NCBI RefSeq assembly: GCF_000689415.1
Contig: NZ_HG322950.1
Span: 434,001 to 498,000 of the forward strand
DNA length: 64,000 nt
Reading direction: 5' to 3'
Source: Pseudomonas knackmussii B13
Lineage (GTDB): Bacteria > Pseudomonadota > Gammaproteobacteria > Pseudomonadales > Pseudomonadaceae
Position 1 is the first letter of the stretch. Each line of letters starts with the position of its first letter. The notes beneath the pieces were generated by a model, which saw only the letters and a list, made by a program, of their open reading frames with translations, did not search any database and was not told where the DNA came from. The translations under genes were made by a program, and so were the position numbers. Of the stretch, positions 6,920 through 15,928 are shown piece after piece.

Positions 6920-8887
6920 TCAGGCGCGTTGCGAGCCGGGCAGGGATACCACGCGTGCCTGGCGCTGCAAGGGCGAAGGGCGGCGCAGCAGACGGAGGAT
7001 ATCGGAGGCTTCGGCGAGCTGCTTTTCCAGCTCCTGCTGGTAGCGCTCCATGAGCAGCGCGCGCTGCCGCGCCTGCTGGGTTTCCTGGGCCAGGGCCTTG
7101 AGGCGCAGCATGTGGGTTTCCAGCAACTGCTTGTTCTCGAGGGTGTACTGCATCAGCGGCATGAGCGCATCGCCGGCCCACTGGTCGACGTCTTCGCGCA
7201 GGCGCTGGTGCAGGAGGATCACTTCCTGGGCCAGGGTGGCGAAGAAGCGCCGGGTCAGCACGCGCTGTTCGGTGAGCAGGGTCTTCAGGTGCAGGCGGAA
7301 ACGGTCGGCCTTGGCCTGCAGGCGGGCCAGTTCGTCCAGGTAGCGCTCGACATTCAGGCGCGGCGCGTCCAGTCCGTGAAGCGGGTTTTCCTGGTTGTGT
7401 CGCAGGTAGATGGCTTCGACCATGCGATTGGCCAGCCCGGCTTCGTGGGCCAGGGTGTGCAGGTCGCCCTCGACGGCATGGAAGAACGCCAGGATCGCCT
7501 GGTTGATGCCCAGGGTCGTCCAGCTGCCGGTGAGTTTCGCGCGCGCCCGCGCCAGGTGCTGCTCCAGGCGTTCGGCGCTCACCGTCTGGCGTAGCAGCTC
7601 ACCCTGGCGGCGCAGCAGGCGCTGGTTGGTCTTCAGGTTGAGCAGGCGGCGATGGTGCAGGCTGTGGTCGTCCTTGGTCCGCGCGGTCAGCTCGAACAGC
7701 AATTGGCCGTTGTCCTGCTGCTGGCCGGCGAGCATCTGCTGCTGGTCGCGGACCCGCTCCAGGCGGTGGCGCAGGGTGTGTTGGCTGTTGTTCAGCAGGG
7801 CCAGCACCTGGTTGACCACCGCGTCCTCTACCAGGCGTTCCTTCTGCGCGACTATGCGCTCGCAGAGCAGCGTCTCGAGGTCCTCGAGCTGGCTGCGGGC
7901 GAGCAGTTCGCGGTCCTTGCGCACCTTGGCCAGCAGCGCCTGCTTGGCCGACAGCGGCAGGACGTCCTCGCGGTCGATACCCAGCTGGCGGGCGGTGATG
8001 TCGCGGATGCGCTGGATGGCGTTGTTGACGAAGGCGTCACCGGCGAGATCGTCCCAGAGCACGTCGATCTTGTTCAGTACGGCGTACAGGTTGCACTGCC
8101 CGTCTTCGCCGAGCTGGTGCACATGGTCCTGCCAGATGGCCATATCGGAAGCGCTGACGCCGGTGTCGGCGGACAGAAGGAAGATCACCGACTGCGCGGC
8201 GGGCAGCATAGACAGGGTCAGCTCGGGCTCGCTGCCCAGCGCGTTCAGCCCCGGCGTGTCGAGGATGCGCAGGCCCTGGCGCAGAAGCGGGTGGTCGAAG
8301 TTGACCAAAGCGTGACGCCACGCCGGAACCAGCACCATGCCGGGGCGCCCGGCGCTTTCCAGCATGTCCGGCAGGAAGCCGAGCTGGATCGCCTGTTCCA
8401 CCGGCAGCGCCTTGGTCCGCGCCACCTGGGCGAAGGCCTGGGCCATGTTGGCCGGGTCGGAGGTGTCCAGCGGGATGTTCACCCAGTGCCGCGGCACGCG
8501 CTTGAACTGGGCGATGCTGGCGTCGGCGACACGGGTCTCGATGGGCAGCAGGCGGATGTATGGGCGTTCGGAGTTCGTGTCGAAGAACAGCTCGGTCGGG
8601 CACATGGTGGTGCGCCCGGCGTGGGACGGCAGCATACGCTGGCCGTAGTCGGCGAAGAACAGGGCGTTGATCAGCTCGGTCTTGCCGCGGGAGTACTCGC
8701 CCACGAAGGCCAGGGTGATGTGGTCCAAGCGCAGCAGGCGCAGCGCGCGCTCCAGGCGATTCTCGATGTCCGGCGAATTCAGCCGGCAGCGCTCCAGCCA
8801 GGTCCGATAACGGGTGATGTCCCGGATCAGGTCCCGCTTCCAGGTGACGTATGCGTCGATCTGCTGAGTGAGACGTTCCATGCTCAT
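6920..8887 (-). CDS. Dynamin-like GTPase
   Basis: The 655-residue protein has a complete GTPase domain: G1 GEYSRGKT at residues 63-70, G2 Thr in the GRTTMCPTEL region, G3 DTPG at 210-213, G4 NKID at 272-275. The remaining 350 residues are strongly helical and rich in Leu, Gln and Arg, as in bacterial dynamin-family proteins that remodel or guard membranes. No clear transmembrane paddle is visible. The N-terminal 50 residues form an amphipathic helix-rich lead-in. It lies alone between metX and yggU on the same strand, with 69 bases to metX and 111 to yggU. The cellular role is not known. Confidence 0.85.
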   Translation of the reverse strand: MSMERLTQQIDAYVTWKRDLIRDITRYRTWLERCRLNSPDIENRLERALRLLRLDHITLAFVGEYSRGKTELINALFFADYGQRMLPSHAGRTTMCPTELFFDTNSERPYIRLLPIETRVADASIAQFKRVPRHWVNIPLDTSDPANMAQAFAQVARTKALPVEQAIQLGFLPDMLESAGRPGMVLVPAWRHALVNFDHPLLRQGLRILDTPGLNALGSEPELTLSMLPAAQSVIFLLSADTGVSASDMAIWQDHVHQLGEDGQCNLYAVLNKIDVLWDDLAGDAFVNNAIQRIRDITARQLGIDREDVLPLSAKQALLAKVRKDRELLARSQLEDLETLLCERIVAQKERLVEDAVVNQVLALLNNSQHTLRHRLERVRDQQQMLAGQQQDNGQLLFELTARTKDDHSLHHRRLLNLKTNQRLLRRQGELLRQTVSAERLEQHLARARAKLTGSWTTLGINQAILAFFHAVEGDLHTLAHEAGLANRMVEAIYLRHNQENPLHGLDAPRLNVERYLDELARLQAKADRFRLHLKTLLTEQRVLTRRFFATLAQEVILLHQRLREDVDQWAGDALMPLMQYTLENKQLLETHMLRLKALAQETQQARQRALLMERYQQELEKQLAEASDILRLLRRPSPLQRQARVVSLPGSQRA

Positions 8888-8998
8888 CCAGGCGGTTCCT
8901 ATGGCTGGCGCATCCTGCGCAGGGGGGAATGGCGGGATTATGCGACGAAGTCGTATGGCGTCAATTGGCCTTCATCACATTCCGGCATGTAAGGTCGG

Positions 8999-9295
8999 TC
9001 AATGTGACCGAGCGGTAATCCCCAGCTCCGCCGGAAGCTGCGTCGGGCGCGGGATGCGCACGCGCTTCTGGCGGTTCAGCTCGCCACTTTCGAGCACGAC
9101 CGTGCTCTTCGGAACGCCAAAGGCCTTGCCGAGGAAGGCCAGGAGATGCGCATTGGCCTTGCCTTCGACGGGGGGCGCGGTGAGGCGGATCTTCAGGCGC
9201 TCGCCATGCAGCCCGGCGAACTCGTCGCGGCTCGCCTTGGGCTGCAGGTGGACGTCGAGGAGCAGGTCCTCGCCGTCCCAGCGATAGAAGCTCAT
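8999..9295 (-). CDS. YggU/DUF167 family protein
   Basis: This 98-residue protein has the DUF167 pattern: VHLQPKASRDEFAGLHGERLKIRLTAPPVEGKANAHLLAFL is recognisable in pieces, with PPVEGKANAHL as the family signature. It is a small soluble alpha/beta protein of unknown role that usually follows yggT, as here. GGTAAG precedes the ATG at 9295. A palindromic element separates it from yggT. Confidence 0.9.
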   Translation of the reverse strand: MSFYRWDGEDLLLDVHLQPKASRDEFAGLHGERLKIRLTAPPVEGKANAHLLAFLGKAFGVPKSTVVLESGELNRQKRVRIPRPTQLPAELGITARSH

Positions 9296-9311
9296 TTGCT
9301 TACCTGTCTCA

Positions 9312-9430
9312 TGGAGCTCGCGAGCTAGAGCGAGACGAGGCGGAAACAGCCGGGGATGCGCAGTTTACATGCAGTAAATGAGCAATCACCGGCTGTTTCC
9401 AACGCTGTATCGCCGACGCGCAGCAGCTCC
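9312..9430. repeat. 119-bp palindromic intergenic element
   Basis: The yggT-yggU gap is almost entirely one long imperfect palindrome. GGAGCT at 9312 is mirrored by AGCTCC at 9425-9430, a perfect 12-bp arm GGAAACAGCCGG (9342-9353) by CCGGCTGTTTCC (9389-9400), and TTTAC (9364-9368) by GTAAA (9374-9378) round the centre. The DNA could form a cruciform and the RNA a long hairpin. It may be a dispersed MITE-like repeat or a processing and attenuation structure in the yggT-yggU message. Confidence 0.7.
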
Positions 9431-9433
9431 CTT

Positions 9434-10027
9434 TTACATGAAGGGGCTCAGAATTTGCGGCATGCGGGTCATGGCCGCCAGGTTGCCGATCACCAGCATG
9501 TCGATCAGTTTCAGCGCAATGAACGCGAAGATCGGCGAGAGATCCAGCCCGCCGAGGTTCGGCAGCAGCTTGCGGAAGGGAGCCAGCATCGGTTCGCAGA
9601 TCTGGTTCACCAGCTGCGCGCCGGGGTTGTAGCTGCCCGGGGCGACCCAGGAGAGGATCACGCTGACGATCAGGGCGAAGAAGAACACCTTGAGGAACAG
9701 CGAGGTCACCGCGATCACCGACCACACCAGCAGTTGCAAGATGAAGCCGCCGACGCCGTAGCCCATCAGCAGCAGGGTGACGATCATCAGCACCAGCTGC
9801 ACCAGGATGGCCAGCACCAGGGAGGCCAGGTCGATACCGCCGAAGCCCGGAATCACCCGGCGCAGCGGGTTCAGCAGCGGCTTGGTGGCGCGCACGATGA
9901 ACTGGCTGAGCGGGTTGTAGAAGTCGGCGCGCACCAGCTGCAGGATGAAGCGCAGCAGGACGATCAGCAGGTACAGACTGCCGAGGGTCTGGATGACGTA
10001 GATGGCGGCGGTGGAAAGTCCGGTCAT
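9434..10027 (-). CDS. YggT family integral membrane protein
   Basis: The 197-residue protein contains two tandem YGGT units, each with two hydrophobic helices and the pattern LxRxxxxDFxxPxxxxxxxxxxPLL (for example IVRATKPLLNPLRRVIPGFG and QICEPMLAPFRKLLPNLGG). YggT proteins are inner-membrane proteins associated with osmotic tolerance and, in some bacteria, with cell division or secretion. The gene sits between proC and yggU as usual in gamma-proteobacteria. A GAGGAG ribosome-binding site precedes the ATG. Confidence 0.92.
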   Translation of the reverse strand: MTGLSTAAIYVIQTLGSLYLLIVLLRFILQLVRADFYNPLSQFIVRATKPLLNPLRRVIPGFGGIDLASLVLAILVQLVLMIVTLLLMGYGVGGFILQLLVWSVIAVTSLFLKVFFFALIVSVILSWVAPGSYNPGAQLVNQICEPMLAPFRKLLPNLGGLDLSPIFAFIALKLIDMLVIGNLAAMTRMPQILSPFM

Positions 10028-10037
10028 GGAAGGCTCC

Positions 10038-10856
10038 TCATTGCCCCAGTTGTTCGGCCAGCTCGGCCGAGCGGTGGTCGGCGGCGTTCAGCGCGCGCTC
10101 GACCAATGCTTCGAATCCATTCGCCTGGAAGGCAGTGATGGCGGCCTCGGTGGTGCCCTTGGGCGAGGTCACGCGGCGGCGCAGTTCGGCCGGGTCGACG
10201 TCGCTGGCGAGCGCCATGCGCGCGGCGCCCAGGGCGGTCTGCAGGGTCAGGCGGGAAGCCACTTCATGGCTCAGCCCGAGCTTCTCGCCGGCGGCAGTCA
10301 TGGCTTCCATCAACAGGAAGAAGTACGCCGGGCCGCTGCCGGAAACGGCGGTGACCGCGTCGATCTGCTTCTCCTCGTCCAGCCACAGGGCGATGCCCAC
10401 GGCGCCCAGCAGTTGCTCGGCCTGCTTGCGCTGCGCGGCGCTGACCTGGGAGGTGGCGTACAGGCCGCTGGCGCCTTCGCCGAGCAGGGCCGGGGTGTTG
10501 GGCATGCAGCGCACCAGCAGTTCGGTGCCCAGCCAGCGCGACAGGCTGGCGCAGGGGATGCCGGCGGCGATGGAAACGATCAACTGGCCCGGTTCGAGCA
10601 GCGCGGCCAAGGGCTCGCAGACCTGCTTCATGACCTGCGGCTTGACCGACAGGACGACCACGTCGGCGCCGGCGATGGCGCTGGCGTTGTCCTCGAAGAC
10701 CTCGATGCCGTGCTCCGCGGCGATCTTCGCGCGCTGGTCGGCGCCCGGGTCGCTGGCGCGGATCTGCTTGGCGGGTACGCCCTGGGCGCGCAGTCCACCG
10801 ATCAGGCTGGCGGCCATGTTGCCGGCGCCGATGAAAGCGATGCGGGTATTGCTCAT
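10038..10856 (-). CDS. proC: Pyrroline-5-carboxylate reductase
   Basis: ProC performs the last step of proline synthesis, reducing 1-pyrroline-5-carboxylate with NAD(P)H. The N-terminal Rossmann motif IAFIGAGNMAASLIGGL (residues 6-22) and the C-terminal catalytic block (TAVSGSGPAYFFLLMEAM, then VTSPKGTTEAAI) are intact. The length of 272 residues is standard. It lies 17 bases after yggS and 10 bases before yggT, so the yggS-proC-yggT genes form an operon. Confidence 0.96.
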   Translation of the reverse strand: MSNTRIAFIGAGNMAASLIGGLRAQGVPAKQIRASDPGADQRAKIAAEHGIEVFEDNASAIAGADVVVLSVKPQVMKQVCEPLAALLEPGQLIVSIAAGIPCASLSRWLGTELLVRCMPNTPALLGEGASGLYATSQVSAAQRKQAEQLLGAVGIALWLDEEKQIDAVTAVSGSGPAYFFLLMEAMTAAGEKLGLSHEVASRLTLQTALGAARMALASDVDPAELRRRVTSPKGTTEAAITAFQANGFEALVERALNAADHRSAELAEQLGQ

Positions 10857-10873
10857 GGAATGCTTTCCTTTAT

Positions 10874-11563
10874 CTAAGGGTGGGTGCCGTAGTCGCGTGC
10901 GCCGAACAGCGCGGTGCCGATGCGTACCCAGGTGGCACCTTCGGCGATGGCGGCTTCGAGATCATGGCTCATGCCCATGGACAGGGTGTCCAGGCCGAGA
11001 TCCAGCGTAGTCATGAGTTCGCGCAGGCGGGCAAAAGCCGCGCGCTGGGCGGCGACGTCCTCGGTGGGTTCGGGAATCGCCATCAGCCCGCGCAGTTTCA
11101 GGTTTGGCAGGGCAGCAACGGCGCGGGCCAGCTCCGGCAGTTCCGCGGCGCTGCAGCCGGACTTGCTGTCCTCGCCGCTGACGTTCACCTGCAGGCAGAC
11201 GTTGAGCGCCGGCAGGTGCGCCGGACGCTGAGCGGAGAGGCGCTCGGCGACCTTCAGGCGATCGACCGAATGCACCCACTGGAAGTGCTCGGCGATGGGG
11301 CGGGTCTTGTTCGACTGGATGGGGCCGATGAAGTGCCAGGTCAGCGGCAGGTCAGCCAGTTCGGCTTGTTTCGCCAGCGCCTCCTGCAGGTAGTTTTCGC
11401 CGAAATCGGCCATCCCGGCGGCATATGCCTCGCGCACGTCCGCGGCCGGTTTGGTCTTGCTCACCGCCAGCAGATTCACGCCCTCGGGATCGCGTCCCGT
11501 AGCTTGCGCCGCCTCACGGATGCGTGCGCGAACCTTTGCAATATTCTCTGCTATCGTGGACAT
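10874..11563 (-). CDS. yggS: PLP homeostasis protein YggS/PROSC (PipY-like)
   Basis: This 229-residue single-domain fold-type III PLP-binding protein carries the cofactor lysine at residue 36 (LLAVSKTKPA), the DFGENYLQEA motif, HFIGPIQSNKT, and the phosphate-binding MGMSHDLEAAI near the end. YggS proteins buffer intracellular pyridoxal phosphate and affect amino-acid pools. The start at 11563 (MSTIAENIAKV) is taken because the frame remains open upstream into the divergent pilT gene but homology-like sequence begins here. It is divergent from pilT, with 73 bases between the starts. Confidence 0.93.
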   Translation of the reverse strand: MSTIAENIAKVRARIREAAQATGRDPEGVNLLAVSKTKPAADVREAYAAGMADFGENYLQEALAKQAELADLPLTWHFIGPIQSNKTRPIAEHFQWVHSVDRLKVAERLSAQRPAHLPALNVCLQVNVSGEDSKSGCSAAELPELARAVAALPNLKLRGLMAIPEPTEDVAAQRAAFARLRELMTTLDLGLDTLSMGMSHDLEAAIAEGATWVRIGTALFGARDYGTHP

Positions 11564-11636
11564 TACCTGCGCTCTACGGCCCGGCTGCTGCAAGATCAGC
11601 GGCATTCTACCTGCTTGCATTGGATTGGGGAGTCCC

Positions 11637-12671
11637 ATGGATATTACCGAGTTGCTCGCCTTCAGCGCCAAGCAAGGCGCTTCGGACCTGCACCTCTCGG
11701 CCGGCCTGCCGCCGATGATCCGCGTCGACGGCGATGTTCGCCGGATCAACCTGCCGCCCCTCGAGCACAAGCAGGTCCACGCGCTGATCTACGACATCAT
11801 GAACGACAAGCAGCGCAAGGATTTCGAGGAATTCCTCGAGACCGACTTCTCCTTCGAAGTCCCTGGCGTCGCGCGTTTCCGGGTCAACGCCTTCAACCAG
11901 AACCGCGGCGCGGGTGCGGTGTTCCGGACCATTCCCTCTAAGGTCCTGAGCATGGAAGACCTGGGCATGGGCGAGGTGTTCAAGCGCATTGCCGACGTGC
12001 CGCGCGGCCTGGTGCTGGTCACCGGTCCGACCGGTTCGGGCAAGTCGACCTCGCTCGCAGCGATGCTCGACTACCTGAACAACACCATGTACAGCCACAT
12101 CCTCACCGTCGAGGACCCGATCGAATTCGTCCACGAATCGAAGAAATGCCTGGTCAACCAGCGCGAGGTGCACCGCGACACCCTCGGCTTCAACGAGGCG
12201 CTGCGCTCGGCCCTGCGTGAGGACCCGGACATCATCCTGGTCGGCGAGATGCGCGACCTGGAAACCATCCGCCTGGCGCTGACCGCCGCGGAAACCGGCC
12301 ACCTGGTATTCGGCACCCTGCACACCACCTCCGCGGCCAAGACCATCGACCGTATCGTCGACGTGTTCCCCGCCGAGGAGAAGTCCATGGTCCGTTCCAT
12401 GCTCTCCGAATCGCTGCAGGCGGTGATCTCGCAGACCCTGCTGAAGAAGATCGGCGGCGGCCGTGTCGCGGCCCACGAGATCATGATCGGCACCCCGGCG
12501 ATCCGTAACCTGATCCGCGAGGACAAGGTGGCGCAGATGTACTCGGCGATCCAGACCGGCGGCGCGCTGGGCATGCAGACCCTCGACATGTGCCTCAAGG
12601 GGCTGGTCGCCAAGGGCCTGGTGACCCGCGATGCAGCCAAGGAAAAAGCCAAGATTCCGGAAAACTTCTGA
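11637..12671 (+). CDS. pilT: Type IV pilus retraction ATPase PilT
   Basis: PilT is the hexameric cytoplasmic ATPase that depolymerises type IV pili and powers twitching motility. Visible are Walker A GPTGSGKST at residues 130-138, the Asp box and Walker B region (DPDIILVGEMRDLETI), the His box GTLHTTSAAKTIDRI and the PilT-specific C-terminal AIRNLIRE motif. The start ATG at 11637 gives the normal 344 residues and has GGGGAG upstream. A longer open frame to 11451 overlaps yggS and is not supported. Confidence 0.97.
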   Translation: MDITELLAFSAKQGASDLHLSAGLPPMIRVDGDVRRINLPPLEHKQVHALIYDIMNDKQRKDFEEFLETDFSFEVPGVARFRVNAFNQNRGAGAVFRTIPSKVLSMEDLGMGEVFKRIADVPRGLVLVTGPTGSGKSTSLAAMLDYLNNTMYSHILTVEDPIEFVHESKKCLVNQREVHRDTLGFNEALRSALREDPDIILVGEMRDLETIRLALTAAETGHLVFGTLHTTSAAKTIDRIVDVFPAEEKSMVRSMLSESLQAVISQTLLKKIGGGRVAAHEIMIGTPAIRNLIREDKVAQMYSAIQTGGALGMQTLDMCLKGLVAKGLVTRDAAKEKAKIPENF

Positions 12672-12763
12672 GTCGTCGGGCCTAGCGCCCGGCGCAGGGA
12701 GCGCGCCACACGCCGCCGCTCCGTTGAAGTCGCACTGAGCGCGTGAACCACACGGGTACGACC

Positions 12764-13906
12764 ATGGAATTCGAGAAACTTTTACGCCTGATGGTGGAGA
12801 AGGGCGCCTCCGACCTTTTCGTCACTGCTGGCGTGCCGCCGTCGATGAAGGTCAACGGCAAGGTCCTGCCGGTCACCAAGAACCCACTGTCGCCGGAGCA
12901 GACCCGCGAGACCGTGCTGTCGGTGATGAACGAGCAGCAACGCCGCGACTTCGCCGAGAACCACGAGTGCAACTTCGCGATCAGCGCGCGCGGCATCGGC
13001 CGTTTCCGCGTCAGCGCCTTCTACCAGCGCAACCTGGTGGGCATGGTGCTGCGTCGCATCGAGACCAACATCCCGACCATCGACGACCTCAAGCTGCCGG
13101 AGATCCTCAAGAAGCTGGCCATGACCAAGCGTGGCCTGGTGATCTTCGTCGGCGCCACCGGTACCGGTAAGTCCACCTCGCTGGCGGCGATGATCGGCTA
13201 CCGCAACAAGAACTCCACCGGGCACATCATCTCCATCGAGGATCCGATCGAGTACATCCACCAGCACCAGGGCTGCATTGTCACCCAGCGCGAAGTGGGC
13301 CTCGACACTGACTCCTTCGAAGTAGCGTTGAAGAACACCCTGCGCCAGGCGCCGGACGTGATCATGATCGGCGAGGTGCGTTCGCGCGAGACCATGGACC
13401 ACGCCGTGGCCTTCGCCGAAACCGGCCACCTGTGCCTGGCGACGCTGCACGCCAACAACGCCAACCAGGCGCTGGAGCGGATCATCCACTTCTTCCCCGC
13501 CGACCGGCACGGGCAGGTGTGGATGGACCTGTCCCTCAACCTCAAGGCGATCGTCGCCCAACAACTGGTCCCGACGCCGGACGGCAAGGGCCGCCGCGCG
13601 GTGATCGAGGTGCTGCTGAACACCCCGCTGGCCGCCGATCTGATCCGCAAGGGCGAGGTGCACGAGCTCAAGCCGCTGATGAAGCGCTCCACCGAGCAGG
13701 GCATGCAGACCTTCGACCAGGCGCTGTACCAGCTGTACTCCCAGGGCGAGATTACCTACGAAGACGCCCTGGCCTACGCCGACTCGGCGAACGACCTGCG
13801 CCTGATGATCAAGCTGGGGTCGGAAACCGACGCCGACCACCTGTCGACCATGACCCAGGGCCTGACCCTGGAGATGGACGAAGACCCCAACCGCCGCTTC
13901 CGCTGA
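12764..13906 (+). CDS. pilU: PilT-dependent retraction ATPase PilU
   Basis: PilU is the PilT paralogue that assists retraction under load. Walker A is GATGTGKSTS, Walker B DVIMIGEVRSRETMDH and the His box ATLHANNANQALERI. The PilT AIRNLIRE motif is absent and the C-terminus carries an extension ending GLTLEMDEDPNRRF, as expected for PilU. The ATG at 12764 (MEFEKLLRLMVEKG) gives 380 residues. A GTG at 12743 would add seven residues, with no better ribosome-binding site. It lies 92 bases after pilT. Confidence 0.96.
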   Translation: MEFEKLLRLMVEKGASDLFVTAGVPPSMKVNGKVLPVTKNPLSPEQTRETVLSVMNEQQRRDFAENHECNFAISARGIGRFRVSAFYQRNLVGMVLRRIETNIPTIDDLKLPEILKKLAMTKRGLVIFVGATGTGKSTSLAAMIGYRNKNSTGHIISIEDPIEYIHQHQGCIVTQREVGLDTDSFEVALKNTLRQAPDVIMIGEVRSRETMDHAVAFAETGHLCLATLHANNANQALERIIHFFPADRHGQVWMDLSLNLKAIVAQQLVPTPDGKGRRAVIEVLLNTPLAADLIRKGEVHELKPLMKRSTEQGMQTFDQALYQLYSQGEITYEDALAYADSANDLRLMIKLGSETDADHLSTMTQGLTLEMDEDPNRRFR

Positions 13907-14005
13907 TCCCCGCCGCCCGTCGACGGGCCGCCTTCTCCCGTTCCTTGCCGCGGATGCTGTACCCAGCGTCCGCGTCATTCCGCTTTCGTCGCGCAGGAGT
14001 GCCGC

Positions 14006-14410
14006 ATGTCCAATTCCCCCGATACCCACAGCAAGCTGATCGGCTACCTGCTCTGGCTGTTCGGCTTCACCGGCTCGCACCGCTTCTACTATGGCAAGCC
14101 AATCAGCGGGACCATCTGGTTCTTCACCCTCGGACTGTTCTTCATCGGCTGGATCATCGACCTCTTCCTTATCCCGTCGATGGACGACGAGGCCGACCTG
14201 CGTTATCGCAGCGGCGCACTGGACTACAGCGTGGCCTGGATCCTGCTGACCTTCCTCGGTGTGTTCGGCGTGCACCGCATGTACATGGGCAAGTGGCTCA
14301 CCGGCATCCTCTACCTGCTCACCGGCGGCCTGTTCCTGCTGGGCGTGCTATACGACTTCTGGACCCTCAACGCCCAGATATCCGAACGCAACGGACCGCA
14401 GCGCCTGTAA
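14006..14410 (+). CDS. TM2 domain-containing membrane protein
   Basis: The 134-residue protein has two copies of the TM2 module. Each has a hydrophobic helix, a G-H-R-(F/M)-Y-x-G-K turn (FTGSHRFYYGKPISG and FGVHRMYMGKWLTG), then a second helix. The first copy ends IDLFLIPSMDDEADLR, the second with YDFWTLNAQISERNG. TM2 proteins are small inner-membrane proteins of unclear function. CAGGAG precedes the start, and a strong terminator follows the stop. Confidence 0.9.
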   Translation: MSNSPDTHSKLIGYLLWLFGFTGSHRFYYGKPISGTIWFFTLGLFFIGWIIDLFLIPSMDDEADLRYRSGALDYSVAWILLTFLGVFGVHRMYMGKWLTGILYLLTGGLFLLGVLYDFWTLNAQISERNGPQRL

Positions 14411-14424
14411 GGAATCCCTGCCAG

Positions 14425-14450
14425 AAAGCCCGCCACCCGGCGGGCTTTTT
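14425..14450 (+). terminator. Rho-independent terminator after TM2 gene
   Basis: A perfect 10-bp stem (AAAGCCCGCC at 14425-14434 with 14439-14448) with loop ACCC is followed by T residues to 14450. It lies 14 bases after the stop. Confidence 0.9.
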
Positions 14451-14554
14451 CGTCGTGCCAGCCTGGCGAGGGCAGCACCCCCGGCCTAAGGTGGGGACAG
14501 ACCCAGAAGGCCGCGCCGGCGGGCAATCCCCACGGCGCCAGAAGGAGCTGCGCC

Positions 14555-15928
14555 ATGAGCAACGATTCCCGCCCCGCTGTACTGGACCTGATCGGCAACA
14601 CACCCCTGGTTCGCGTTACCCGCTTCGATACAGGCCCCTGCACGCTCTTCCTCAAGCTCGAGAACCAGAACCCCGGCGGCTCCATCAAGGACCGCATCGG
14701 CGTGGCCATGATCGAGACGGCCGAGCGCGATGGCCGCCTGAAACCCGGCGGCACCATCGTCGAAGCCACGGCCGGCAACACAGGCCTGGGCCTGGCGCTG
14801 GTCGGCCGCGCCAAAGGCTACCGGGTGGTGCTGGTGGTGCCGGACAAGATGTCCAGCGAGAAGGTGCTGCACCTCAAGGCCATGGGGGCCGAGGTGCACA
14901 TCACCCGCTCCGATGTCGGCAAGGGCCACCCCGAGTACTACCAGGATGTCGCGGCGCGCCTGGCTGCGGAAATCCCCGGCGCCTTCTTCGCCGACCAATT
15001 CAACAACCCGGCCAACCCCCTGGCCCACGAAACCAGCACTGCTCCGGAAATCTGGCAGCAGACAGGCCATGACCTCGACGCCATCGTCGTCGGTGTCGGC
15101 TCGGCCGGTACCCTCGCCGGACTCACGCGCTTTTTCCAGCGGGTGCAGCCAAAACTGGAGTTCGTCCTCGCCGACCCGGTGGGCTCGGTGATGGCCGAGT
15201 ACGTGCGCAGCGGCACCCTCGGTGAAGTCGGCTCCTGGGCGGTGGAGGGAATCGGCGAGGATTTCGTTCCCTCCATCGCCGACCTCTCCAGCGTGCGCCA
15301 CGCCTACTCCATCAGCGACGAGGAGAGCTTCGCCCACGCCCGCGAGCTGCTGCGCGCCGAGGGTATTCCTGGCGGCTCTTCAACCGGCACCTTGCTAGCC
15401 GCGGCGCTGCGCTATTGCCGTGAGCAGACAGAGCCCAAGCGTGTGCTCAGCTTCGTCTGCGATACCGGTACGCGCTACCTGTCCAAGGTCTACAACGACC
15501 AGTGGATGACCGACCAGGGCCTGCTGCAGCGCAAGCACTACGGCGACCTGCGCGACCTGATCGCGCGGCGCTTCGAGGATGGCCGGGTGGTCAGCGTCGG
15601 GCCCGGCGATACCCTGCTGACCGCCTTCCAGCGCATGCGCCTCGCCGATGTCTCGCAGCTGCCGGTGCTGGAGCAGGGCAAGCTGGCCGGGGTCATCGAC
15701 GAGTCCGACATCCTGCTTGGCGTGCACGCCGACGCCACGCACTTCCGCAAGCCGGTGGCCAGCGCCATGACCACCCACCTGGAAACCCTGGCCCCGGACG
15801 CCAGCCTCGCCGAACTGCAGGCCGAACTGGATCGCGGCCTGGTCGCGATCATCGCCGACAGCAGCGGCTTCCACGGCCTGATTACCCGATTCGATCTGCT
15901 CAACCACCTCAGGAGAACGCTCGCATGA
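14555..15928 (+). CDS. Cystathionine beta-synthase with C-terminal CBS domains
   Basis: This PLP enzyme condenses serine (or O-acetylserine) with homocysteine to cystathionine, the first step of reverse transsulfuration. The PLP lysine is K45 in NPGGSIKDRIGV, the phosphate loop is EATAGNTGLGLAL, and the serine-binding GGSSTGTLLAAAL lies near residue 273. After about residue 335 a pair of CBS motifs follows (VVSVGPGDTLLTAFQRM and a second copy near 395-455), probably regulatory. Its stop overlaps the next gene's start (ATGA), so the two transsulfuration enzymes are cotranslated. Confidence 0.93.
   Translation: MSNDSRPAVLDLIGNTPLVRVTRFDTGPCTLFLKLENQNPGGSIKDRIGVAMIETAERDGRLKPGGTIVEATAGNTGLGLALVGRAKGYRVVLVVPDKMSSEKVLHLKAMGAEVHITRSDVGKGHPEYYQDVAARLAAEIPGAFFADQFNNPANPLAHETSTAPEIWQQTGHDLDAIVVGVGSAGTLAGLTRFFQRVQPKLEFVLADPVGSVMAEYVRSGTLGEVGSWAVEGIGEDFVPSIADLSSVRHAYSISDEESFAHARELLRAEGIPGGSSTGTLLAAALRYCREQTEPKRVLSFVCDTGTRYLSKVYNDQWMTDQGLLQRKHYGDLRDLIARRFEDGRVVSVGPGDTLLTAFQRMRLADVSQLPVLEQGKLAGVIDESDILLGVHADATHFRKPVASAMTTHLETLAPDASLAELQAELDRGLVAIIADSSGFHGLITRFDLLNHLRRTLA

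Noticed and set aside
11451..11636. N-terminal extension of PilT
   Set aside because: The extension overlaps yggS on the other strand, has no homology-like features, and the ATG at 11637 has a good ribosome-binding site.
13915..13928. GCCCG-TCGA-CGGGC after pilU as a terminator
   Set aside because: Only five base pairs and no T tract.
12782..14275. A 497-codon antisense frame opposite pilU and the TM2 gene
   Set aside because: It spans two real genes and their gap and has no domain signal.
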